64,000 nucleotides of DNA, taken from positions 1,860,001 through 1,924,000 of the forward strand of contig CAWHWS010000002.1 in the NCBI GenBank assembly GCA_963833115.1, given 5' to 3'. The notes beneath the pieces were generated by a model, which saw only the letters and a list, made by a program, of their open reading frames with translations, did no database searches and was not told the origin of the DNA. The stretch comes from Hasllibacter sp963833115 (GTDB lineage Bacteria; Pseudomonadota; Alphaproteobacteria; Rhodobacterales; Rhodobacteraceae). Shown here one piece after another: positions 57,143 to 64,000 of the stretch; positions within the stretch are counted from its first letter, which is position 1; each line of letters opens with the position of its first letter. A program made the translations under genes and the position numbers.

Positions 57143-57766
57143 ATGGCATTCCATGATGTTAGGTTTCCCGCGGATTTGAGCTTCGGCTCGGTCGGCGGGC
57201 CGGAGCGGCGCACGGAGATCGTGACGCTGGCGAATGGGCACGAGGAGCGCAACACGCCCTGGGCGGACTCGTTGCGCCGCTATGACGCCGGGCTCGGCAT
57301 GCGGTCGCTGGACGACATGGCCGAGCTGACCGGGTTCTTCGAGGCACGGGCGGGGGCGCTGCATTCGTTCCGGTGGAAGGACTGGGCCGACTACCGCTCG
57401 TGCCGGCCGTCCTGCGCGCCGGGCGCGTCGGATCAGCGGATCGGGACGGGGGACGGGACGCGGGCGGCCTGGCCGCTCGTCAAGCGCTATGCGTCAGGGC
57501 CCTACGGCTACGATCGGGCGGTGACGAAGCCGGTGCCGGGGACGGTGCGGGTGGCGATCGACGGCGCGGAGGCGGGGGGGTGGACCTGCGACCATGCGAG
57601 CGGGGTGGTGACGTTCGCGTCCGCGCCGGCCGCGGGGGCGGCGATCACCGCCGGCTTCGAGTTCGACGTGCCGGTGCGGTTCGACACGGACCGTATCGCG
57701 GTGTCGCTCGCGTCCTTCGAGGCGGGGCAGGTGCCGGACGTGCCGGTGGTCGAGGTGCGCGCGTGA
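57143..57766 (+). CDS. orfg12: GTA orfg12, distal tail protein (DUF2460)
   Basis: A 207-residue DUF2460 protein. It begins AFHDVRFPADLSFGSVGGPE (family F-h-E-V-x-F-P), and has RRTEIVTLANGHEERNTPWA, LTGFFEARAGALHSFRWKDW, YGYDRAVTKPVPGTVRVAI and GFEFDVPVRFDTDRIAVSL. In RcGTA it forms the ring at the tube tip that connects to the hub. A GGGAGGGAAAG precedes the ATG. Its stop overlaps the GTG of orfg13. Confidence 0.93.
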   Translation: MAFHDVRFPADLSFGSVGGPERRTEIVTLANGHEERNTPWADSLRRYDAGLGMRSLDDMAELTGFFEARAGALHSFRWKDWADYRSCRPSCAPGASDQRIGTGDGTRAAWPLVKRYASGPYGYDRAVTKPVPGTVRVAIDGAEAGGWTCDHASGVVTFASAPAAGAAITAGFEFDVPVRFDTDRIAVSLASFEAGQVPDVPVVEVRA

Positions 57767-58617
57767 GCGGCGCGGCGACGACGCGGGCGCGGCTCTGGTC
57801 CGTGGTCCGGCGGGACGGGCGGGTGTTCGGGTTCACCGACCACGACCGCGATCTGGAGGTCGAGGGCGTGACGTTCCGCGCGGGGACGGGGCTCTCCGCC
57901 GGCGCGCTCGAGCGATCCTCGGGGCTGTCGGTGGACAACGCCATGGCGGCCGGCGCCCTGTCCGATGACGGGATCACCGAGGACGACATCGCGGCGGGGC
58001 GTTTCGACGGCGCGGAGGTCACGGCCTGGAACGCGGACTGGACCGCGCCGGAACGCCGCCGGATGACGTTCCGCGGAACGTTCGGGGAGGTCACCCGCGG
58101 GGCGGGCGCCTTCGAGGTCGAGCTGCGGGGGCTGTCGGAGGCCTTGAACCGGCCGCGGGGGCGGGTGTTCCAGGAGGGATGCCCTTGGGTGCTGGGGGAT
58201 GCGTCCTGCGGCGCGGACCTATCCCGCGCGCGCTTCCGGGCGGAGACGACCGTGGACGAAGCGGGCGACGGGTTCTTGAGCTGGCGCGCGTTCGAGGGGT
58301 TCGAGGCGGGCTGGTTCGAGCGGGGCCGTGCCGTGATGCTCGACGGCGCGGCGGCGGGGTCGAGCGCGGCGGTCCGGCGGGACGTACGATCGGGTGCGGG
58401 CCGGCGGATCGAGCTCTGGGCCGCGTTCGCGACCCCGCCCGCGCCAGGGGACCGCGTGCGGCTCGAGGCGGGTTGCGACAAGCGGTTCGTCACGTGCCGG
58501 ACGAAGTTCGACAACGGCGCTCGGTTCGGCGGCTTCCCCGACATTCCCGGCGAGGACTGGCTGACGGCCTATCCGGTCGGCGAAGGCGGCAACGACGGCG
58601 GGAGCCTCCGGGCATGA
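57763..58617 (+). CDS. orfg13: GTA orfg13, baseplate hub protein (DUF2163)
   Basis: A 284-residue DUF2163 protein from GTG 57763 (GTGA overlap with orfg12). Family blocks: RARLWSVVRRDGRVFGFTDH, VTFRAGTGLSAGALERSSGL, DAEVTAWN-like DGAEVTAWNADWTAPE, RGRVFQEGCPWVLGDASCGA and the C-terminal Cys region RLEAGCDKRFVTCRTKFDN. RcGTA hub proteins of this type bind an iron-sulfur cluster, and the paired Cys residues (positions in GCPW, SCGA, AGCD, VTCR) fit that. Confidence 0.92.
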   Translation: MSGAATTRARLWSVVRRDGRVFGFTDHDRDLEVEGVTFRAGTGLSAGALERSSGLSVDNAMAAGALSDDGITEDDIAAGRFDGAEVTAWNADWTAPERRRMTFRGTFGEVTRGAGAFEVELRGLSEALNRPRGRVFQEGCPWVLGDASCGADLSRARFRAETTVDEAGDGFLSWRAFEGFEAGWFERGRAVMLDGAAAGSSAAVRRDVRSGAGRRIELWAAFATPPAPGDRVRLEAGCDKRFVTCRTKFDNGARFGGFPDIPGEDWLTAYPVGEGGNDGGSLRA

Positions 58618-59057
58618 GCGCCGCCGTGGTGGCGGCGGCGCGGGGGTGGATCGGCACGCCCTACCTTCATCAGGCGGCGGCGCGCGGGGTGGGGGCGGAC
58701 TGCCTCGGCCTGGTTCGCGGGGTGTGGGCCGAGGTGATCGGCGGCGCGCCCGAGGCGGTGCCGGCGTACACGCCGGACTGGTCCGAGCCTTCGGGCGAGG
58801 AACGGCTCATGGAGGCGGCGGACCGGCACCTCATCCGGCGGGGGGCGGACGAGCCGACCCGCGCCGGCGACGTGCTGCTGTTCCGGATGCGGGCGCGGGG
58901 CGTGGCCAAGCACCTGGGCATCGTCGCGCGGGCCGGGCCGGGGGCGACCTTCGTGCATGCCTATGGCGGGCACCAGGTGGTCGAATCGGCCCTCACGGCG
59001 CCATGGGCCCGCCGGATCGCGGCGCGCTACGGCTGGCCCTCTTTCGGGGCCGCCTGA
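58614..59057 (+). CDS. orfg14: GTA orfg14, NlpC/P60 cell-wall peptidase
   Basis: A 147-residue Cys peptidase that cuts peptidoglycan peptides at DNA entry. The catalytic Cys is in VGADCLGLVRGVWAEVIG and the His in VAKHLGIVARAGPGATFVHA; the context AAVVAAARGWIGTPYLHQAA is the family start. In RcGTA it sits in the baseplate. ATGA overlap with orfg13; a 27-bp gap with GGAGG precedes orfg15. Confidence 0.93.
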   Translation: MSAAVVAAARGWIGTPYLHQAAARGVGADCLGLVRGVWAEVIGGAPEAVPAYTPDWSEPSGEERLMEAADRHLIRRGADEPTRAGDVLLFRMRARGVAKHLGIVARAGPGATFVHAYGGHQVVESALTAPWARRIAARYGWPSFGAA

Positions 59058-59084
59058 ACTTCACTCGAACTGCGGAGGCGCGTC

Positions 59085-62000
59085 ATGGCGACCATCCTTC
59101 TCTCGGCCGCGGGCGGGGCCGTCGGCGCCTCCCTGGGCGGATCCGTCCTGGGCCTCTCGACGGCGGTGATCGGGCGCGCGGCGGGCGCGACGCTCGGGCG
59201 CATCGTGGATCAGCGCATCCTAGGCGCCGGATCGGACGCGGTGGAGGCGGGCCGGGTCGACCGGTTCCGGCTGGTCGGCGCGTCCGAGGGCGCGGCGATC
59301 CCGCGGGTGTTCGGCCGGATGCGCGTGGCGGGGCAGGTGATCTGGTCGACGCGGTTCCTCGAGACGGTCGAGACGTCGCGCGCCGGCGGCAAGGGCGGCG
59401 GCGGGCCGGAGCTGCGCGAGTTCGGGTACACGGTGAGCCTGGCGATCGCGCTCTGCGAGGGCGAGATCTCCCGCGTGGGTCGGATCTGGGCGGACGGGAT
59501 CGAGATCGCGCGCCGTGACCTGTCGATAAGCGTCTATCGCGGGACGCGGGACCAGGGGCCCGACCCGAAGATGGAGGCGGTGGAGGGCGCGGGGCAGGTG
59601 CCGGCCTATCGGGGCCTGGCCTATGTGGTGATCGAGGACCTGGACCTGGGCCGGTTCGGCAACCGCGTCCCGCAGCTCACGTTCGAGGTGCTGCGCCCGG
59701 AGTTCGGCGCAAGCCCGCCCGCGCCGGTCGAGGCCGTGCGCGCGGTGGCGATGGTGCCCGGGACGGGGGAGTACGGGCTCTCCACCCGGCAGCTCAACGT
59801 GGCGGTCGGGCCGGGCGAGATGCGCGCGGCGAACGTGTCGACGCCGCGGGGGGTGCCGGACTTCGTGGCCTCCATGGACGATCTGGTCGAGGAGCTGCCG
59901 AATGTCGGCTCGGTGAGCCTGGTGGTGTCCTGGTTCGGCTCCGATCTCCGCTGCGGGGAGTGCCGGCTGGCGCCCAAGGTGGAGTTCTCGGACGGCGGCG
60001 CGGCGGAGATGGACTGGCGCGTGGCGGGACGCTCGCGTGCGGCCGCCGGCACGGTGGGGCGCGATGCGCAGGGGCGGCCGGTCTACGGCGGCACGCCTGC
60101 GGACGCGTCGGTGATCGAGGCGATCCGCGAGGTGCGCGGGCGCGGGATCGAGGCGATGTTCTATCCCTTCGTCCTGATGGAGCCGGAGGCGGGCAACGTC
60201 CTGCCGGACCCCTATAGCGGCGCGCCGGGGCAGGCGCCCTTGCCGTGGCGGGGGCGGATCACGACCTCGCTCGCGCCGGGGGTGGCGGGCTCGCCGGACG
60301 GGACGGCGGCGGCGGCGGCGGAGGTGGACGCGTTCTTCGGCGCCGCGCGGGCGGCGGACTTCTCGCTGGACGGGGAGGAGGTCCGCTACGCGGGCATCGA
60401 GGACGAGGGCTACGCGCGCTTCATCCTGCACTACGCGTGGCTGTGCCGCGCGGCGGGGGGCGTGGACGCGTTCTGCGTGGGCTCGGAGATGCGCGGGCTG
60501 ACCTGGATCCGGGGCGCGGGGGGGCGCTACCCGGCCGTGGAGCGGATGCGGGACCTGCTGCGCGAGGTGCGCGGCGTGCTCGGGCCGGACTGCGCTCTGA
60601 GCTACGCGGCGGACTGGTCGGAGTACTCGGGCCACCGGCCGGAGGACGCGCCGGGGGACGTGCGCTTCCACCTCGACCCGCTCTGGGCGGACGCCGAGTG
60701 CGATTTCGTGGGGATCGACAACTACCTGCCCCTGACGGACTGGCGGGACGAGCCCGGGCATGCGGACGAGGCGGCCGGCGGGGTGCACGACATGGCCTAC
60801 CTCAAATCCGGCGTGGCGGGGGGCGAGTACTACGACTGGTTCTACGCGGACGACGCGGACATGGCGGCGCAGCGGCGCACGCCGATCACGGACGGGCAGG
60901 GCGAGCCGTGGATCTGGCGGGTCAAGGACCTGCGCGGGTGGTGGGAGCACGCGCATCACGACCGGGTGGACGGCGTGCGGCAGGCGGCGCCGACGGCCTG
61001 GGTGCCGCAGGGCAAGCCGATCCGGTTCACGGAGTACGGCTGCGCGGCGGTGGACAAGGCGACGAACCAGCCGAACGTGTTCCTCGATCCGAAGTCGTCC
61101 GAGAGCCGGCTGCCGCGCGCGAGCACCGGGCGGCGCGACGAGCTCATACAGCATCAGTACATCCGCGCGGTCACGGATTTCTGGGCGGATCCCGCGCGCA
61201 ACCCGGTGAGTGGGGTCTATGGCGGGCGGATGCTCGACATGGGGCGGGCGCATCTATGGGCCTGGGATGCGCGGCCCTGGCCGGCTTTCCCCGGGCGGAC
61301 GGACCTGTGGACGGACGGGGCGAACTACGCGCGCGGGCACTGGCTCAACGGGCGAACGGCAGCGCGGACGCTGGCCTCGGTCGTGGCGGAGATCTGCGCG
61401 GATGCCGGGGTGGATGAGGTCGACGTCTCCGGATTGGCGACGCTCATACGGGGGTACCTGGTCGACGACGTGGGCACGGCGCGGGCGGCCTTGCAGCCAT
61501 TGCTCCTGGCCTATGGCGTCGATGCGGTGGAACGGGACGGGCGGCTCGCGTTCCGTCATCGGGACGGGGTGGCCCGTGCGGCGCTCGACCCCGGGTTCCT
61601 GGTGCGATCCGACGACGCGGGCGATCGCGAGGTGACGCGCGCCGCGCGGGCGCAGCTCCCCGAGCGGGTCCGGCTGACCTACGTGGAAGGCGAGCTGGCC
61701 TATGAGACGCGGGTCGCCGATGCGCGCCTTCCCGGCGTCGCGGAGGACAGCGTGGCGGAAGGCGATCTGCCACTCGCCCTGACCGAAACGGAGGCGCGGT
61801 CGGCCGCCGAGCGCTGGCTGGCGGAGAGCCGGATCGGGCGCGAGACGGTCCGCTTCGGGGTCGGGCCGTCGCGCACGGACCTGGGCGCGGGCGACGTCGT
61901 GCGCTTCGAGGACCGGGACGGGGCGTGGCGGATCGACCGGGTCGAGGTCGCCGGCGCCAGGCAGGTCACCGCGGTGCGCGTGGACCCCGCAGCCTATCGT

Positions 62001-62978
62001 CAAGTCGGGGGCGAGGAGACCGTGCGATCCGTGCGGGCGATCACGCCGGCGGCGCCCGTGCTGCCGGTGTTCATGGACCTGCCGATGATCACGGGCGAGG
62101 AGCCCAGCCATGCGCCGCGCATCGCGGTGGCGGCGCGGCCCTGGCCCGGTACGGTGGCGATCCATGCCTCGAACGAGGATGCGGGATACGGGGCCGCGCA
62201 GATCCTGAGGCGTCCGGCGACGGTCGGGGTGACGTTGACGCCCCTGGCCGCGGCGGCGACCGGGGTGTGGGACCGCGGCGCGCCGCTCCTCGTGCGGATG
62301 GGCCGGCCCGGACTGGCCTCGGCCGACGCCCGCGCGGTGCTGAACGGGGCCAACGTCCTCGCGATCGGGGAGGGCGGGGCGCAGGGCTGGGAGGTGGTGC
62401 AGTTCCGCGGAGCCGAGGCGATCGGCGACGGGGTCTGGGCGGTCTCGCTCCGGCTGCGGGGGCAGCTCGGCACGGAGGGCGAGATGCCCGCCGAATGGCC
62501 GGTGGGCTCGCGGGTGGTCCTCCTCGACGCGGCGGCGGAGGTGCTCGATCTGCCGGCACGGGCGCGGGGGATCGAGCGGCATTACCGGACGGGGCCCGGG
62601 ACGCGGCCGCTGGACGACCCGATCTACCGCCACGACGTCGTGACGTTCGACGGGATCGGGCTTCGGCCCTATGCCCCGGCGCACCTGCACGGCCGGGAAG
62701 GGGCGGGCGACCTCTTCGTCTCCTGGATCCGGCGCACGCGGATCGACGGCGACCCCTGGGGCGAGGCGGACGTGCCCCTGGCCGAGGCGGCCGAACGCTA
62801 CGCCGTGCGCGTCGTGCGCGGCGGCGAGGTGCTCCGGCGGGAGGAGGTGACGGCGCCGGCCTGGACCTACCTCGCCCATGATCGGGACGATGACGGGCCG
62901 GGCGCCTGGATCGAGGTGGCGCAGGTCTCGGACCGGTTCGGCCCCGGAACCTGGGCGCGGCTGGGGCCGACGGGCTGA
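59085..62978 (+). CDS. orfg15: GTA orfg15, megatron baseplate/host-contact protein
   Basis: A 1297-residue protein, the largest of the GTA. The N-terminus is hydrophobic and Gly-rich (LLSAAGGAVGASLGGSVLGL), possibly membrane-penetrating. A hub-type domain follows (DRFRLVGASEGAAIPRVFGR, FGYTVSLAIALCEGEISRVG). The GTA TIM-barrel-like (glycoside hydrolase-like) domain covers about residues 420-730: FILHYAWLCRAAGGVDAFCVGSE, LSYAADWSEYSGHRPEDAPG and IDNYLPLTDWRDEPG. Later parts (ETEARSAAERWLAESRIGRE, VVQFRGAEAIGDGVWAVSLR) are beta-rich and likely surface-exposed. It contacts the recipient cell and escorts DNA. The TGA shares a base with the next ATG. Confidence 0.94.
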   Translation: MATILLSAAGGAVGASLGGSVLGLSTAVIGRAAGATLGRIVDQRILGAGSDAVEAGRVDRFRLVGASEGAAIPRVFGRMRVAGQVIWSTRFLETVETSRAGGKGGGGPELREFGYTVSLAIALCEGEISRVGRIWADGIEIARRDLSISVYRGTRDQGPDPKMEAVEGAGQVPAYRGLAYVVIEDLDLGRFGNRVPQLTFEVLRPEFGASPPAPVEAVRAVAMVPGTGEYGLSTRQLNVAVGPGEMRAANVSTPRGVPDFVASMDDLVEELPNVGSVSLVVSWFGSDLRCGECRLAPKVEFSDGGAAEMDWRVAGRSRAAAGTVGRDAQGRPVYGGTPADASVIEAIREVRGRGIEAMFYPFVLMEPEAGNVLPDPYSGAPGQAPLPWRGRITTSLAPGVAGSPDGTAAAAAEVDAFFGAARAADFSLDGEEVRYAGIEDEGYARFILHYAWLCRAAGGVDAFCVGSEMRGLTWIRGAGGRYPAVERMRDLLREVRGVLGPDCALSYAADWSEYSGHRPEDAPGDVRFHLDPLWADAECDFVGIDNYLPLTDWRDEPGHADEAAGGVHDMAYLKSGVAGGEYYDWFYADDADMAAQRRTPITDGQGEPWIWRVKDLRGWWEHAHHDRVDGVRQAAPTAWVPQGKPIRFTEYGCAAVDKATNQPNVFLDPKSSESRLPRASTGRRDELIQHQYIRAVTDFWADPARNPVSGVYGGRMLDMGRAHLWAWDARPWPAFPGRTDLWTDGANYARGHWLNGRTAARTLASVVAEICADAGVDEVDVSGLATLIRGYLVDDVGTARAALQPLLLAYGVDAVERDGRLAFRHRDGVARAALDPGFLVRSDDAGDREVTRAARAQLPERVRLTYVEGELAYETRVADARLPGVAEDSVAEGDLPLALTETEARSAAERWLAESRIGRETVRFGVGPSRTDLGAGDVVRFEDRDGAWRIDRVEVAGARQVTAVRVDPAAYRQVGGEETVRSVRAITPAAPVLPVFMDLPMITGEEPSHAPRIAVAARPWPGTVAIHASNEDAGYGAAQILRRPATVGVTLTPLAAAATGVWDRGAPLLVRMGRPGLASADARAVLNGANVLAIGEGGAQGWEVVQFRGAEAIGDGVWAVSLRLRGQLGTEGEMPAEWPVGSRVVLLDAAAEVLDLPARARGIERHYRTGPGTRPLDDPIYRHDVVTFDGIGLRPYAPAHLHGREGAGDLFVSWIRRTRIDGDPWGEADVPLAEAAERYAVRVVRGGEVLRREEVTAPAWTYLAHDRDDDGPGAWIEVAQVSDRFGPGTWARLGPTG

Positions 62979-63256
62979 TGCGGCGGATCCTGCTGGCCGA
63001 CGCGGTCGACATGGCGCGGGTGGCCGGCGCCGCCCCGCCGGGGGAGCGCGAGTGGCTCGCGATGCGCATGGCCGCGCAGGCCGTGGCCGGGACCTGGCCC
63101 ATCGGCGCGGTGCCGGTCCCGGGGCGGGTGCCGGCGACGCTGACCTCCGGTCCGTTCAGGATCGCGCTCATCGCGGTCCTGCGCGCGCTCGGGGGTTCCC
63201 CGGCGCGGGGGGGCGACCTATCTCCACGGGGGCGAGCACCGCAGGAGGACCGCGCC
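62978..63256 (+). CDS. Small ORF between GTA orfg15 and cysE, no stop of its own
   Basis: ATG 62978 is coupled to orfg15 (TGATG). About 93 codons run in frame straight into cysE without a stop. The N-terminus, MRRILLADAVDMARVAGAAP then EREWLAMRMAAQAVAG, has the pattern of the small helical protein often found at this site in Rhodobacterales (M-R-x-V-L-x-x-D-V-x3-A-R), but its Trp-Gly-Asp-Gly middle segment is absent. The region around 63193-63235 has runs of G (GGGGG, GGGGGG) where an indel could have removed the stop. Deleting one G would end the frame at a TGA overlapping the cysE start. Function unknown. Confidence 0.5.
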
Positions 63257-64000
63257 ATGGCGATGACCGCGAGGGATCCGGTCCGGGTCGACCCCGTCTG
63301 GGACCGCATCCGGCAGGAGGCGCAGGACGCCATCGACGCCGAGCCGATGATCGGCGGCATGGTGCACGCCTCGGTGCTCCATCATGGCGCGCTGGAGGAC
63401 GCCTTGGCGTTCCGGCTCGCGGGCAAGCTGGCCTCCGTCGAGATCGGAGAGCAGATGCTTCGGGAGATCGCCGACGCGGCCTACGCGGCCGATCCGGAGC
63501 TCGGCGCGGCGGCGCGGGCGGATCTCGTGGCGGTCCTCGACCGGGATCCGGTCACGCATCGGCTCCTGCAGCCGCTCCTCTACTTCAAGGGGTTCCAGGC
63601 GATCCAGGCGCACCGGGTCGCGCACCACCTCTGGTCGGCCGGCCGGCGGGACCTCGCTTACGTGATCCAGATGCGCACGTCCGAGGCGTTCGGGATCGAC
63701 ATCCATCCCGGCGCGCGGATCGGCAAGGGGATCATGATCGACCATGCCCATTCGATCGTCATCGGGGAGACGGCGGTGGTCGGGGACAACGTCTCGATGC
63801 TGCATTCCGTGACCCTCGGCGGGACGGGCAAGGAGGACGAGGACCGGCATCCGAAGATCGGGGACGGCGTCCTCATCGGGGCGGGGGCGAAGGTCCTCGG
63901 CAACATCCGCATCGGGCACTGCAGCCGGATCGCGGCCGGGTCCGTCGTCCTCGAGGAGGTGCCGCCATGCAAGACGGTGGCCGGCGTTCCGGCGCGGATC
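63257..64000 (+). CDS. cysE: Serine O-acetyltransferase (partial, C-terminus outside window)
   Basis: Makes O-acetylserine from serine and acetyl-CoA for cysteine synthesis. AGGAGG (63243-63248) eight bases before ATG 63257 argues that translation starts here despite the open frame upstream. The N-terminal helical domain has EPMIGGMVHASVLHHGALED and AFRLAGKLASVEIGEQMLRE. The left-handed beta-helix shows GIDIHPGARIGKGIMIDHAH, VIGETAVVGDNVSMLHSVTL, GGTGKEDEDRHPKIGDGVLI and AAGSVVLEEVPPCKTVAGVP (catalytic His residues in IDHAHS and RHPKIG). 248 codons are visible, so only the short C-terminal tail is missing. Confidence 0.95.
   Translation, partial: MAMTARDPVRVDPVWDRIRQEAQDAIDAEPMIGGMVHASVLHHGALEDALAFRLAGKLASVEIGEQMLREIADAAYAADPELGAAARADLVAVLDRDPVTHRLLQPLLYFKGFQAIQAHRVAHHLWSAGRRDLAYVIQMRTSEAFGIDIHPGARIGKGIMIDHAHSIVIGETAVVGDNVSMLHSVTLGGTGKEDEDRHPKIGDGVLIGAGAKVLGNIRIGHCSRIAAGSVVLEEVPPCKTVAGVPARI

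Noticed and set aside
49642..62978. Ordinary integrated prophage
   Set aside because: Integrase, repressor, replication and lysis genes are absent, the gene order and small tape measure match the Rhodobacter GTA, and the flanks (mltG, cysE) are housekeeping genes.

Overview
The window is very GC-rich chromosomal DNA from an alphaproteobacterium of the Rhodobacterales (Rhodobacteraceae/Paracoccaceae, the Roseobacter-Rhodobacter group). This rests on gene content and order: a complete gene transfer agent (GTA) structural cluster ending next to cysE, the glnB-glnA-nnrDE block, aroK-aroB divergent from an xerD operon, a VPLPA-CTERM protein, and the decayed remains of a DMSP lyase gene (dddP). No mobile element, rRNA operon or CRISPR array was seen.

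Layout. 1-10.6 kb: housekeeping and transport genes (tyrS, anmK, ExoD-like, cupin, PRC-barrel, GNAT, eno, two EamA exporters, a CPA1 Na+/H+ antiporter, selO). 10.7-20.6 kb: VPLPA-CTERM protein, nucleoside hydrolase, CBS/CorC-type membrane protein, the operon of a 76-residue membrane protein, a 488-residue exported protein and xerD, the divergent shikimate genes aroK-aroB, ssb, a lytic transglycosylase and a DUF1206 membrane protein. 20.6-23.1 kb: no intact gene. Two wrecked genes on the minus strand fill it: an alpha/beta hydrolase-OsmC fusion, and dddP, recognisable almost from end to end across several frameshifts.

23.2-29.8 kb: a DUF3445 haem-type N-demethylase-like protein, glnB-glnA, the bifunctional NAD(P)HX repair enzyme, tRNA-Leu(UAG), trigger factor and an HD phosphohydrolase. 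29.9-35.6 kb: a five-gene peptide ABC importer (oppABCDF order). 35.8-39.8 kb: a serine hydrolase, a PQQ-type sugar dehydrogenase and the ribosomal operon rpsF-rpsR-rplI. 40.0-44.0 kb: a cytochrome b561-YceI fusion, an empty 0.74-kb stretch, an RTX protein and a secreted YceI protein. 44.2-49.4 kb: fatty-acid synthesis genes fabD, fabG, acpP and fabF plus mltG, with a PilZ gene inserted on the other strand.

49.5-63.0 kb: the GTA cluster, orfg1 to orfg15, in the Rhodobacter capsulatus order (packaging, portal, protease, capsid, connectors, tail tube, tape measure, baseplate), tightly packed with mostly 1-8 bp overlaps. It is preceded by a good sigma70-type promoter and then an intrinsic terminator before orfg1. 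Terminator-like hairpins sit between orfg2/orfg3 and orfg4/orfg5, and a three-way-junction RNA fold is possible between orfg5 and orfg6. The window ends inside cysE, which is read in frame with a small upstream ORF that has no stop of its own.

Two families of intergenic repeat recur: an approximately 60-90 bp GC-rich element (five copies) and a short element with the core GGGGATACTT-N2-ATCAAGATGA (four copies or variants). Start codons were chosen by Shine-Dalgarno match and family length, so many open frames are trimmed from their longest form.
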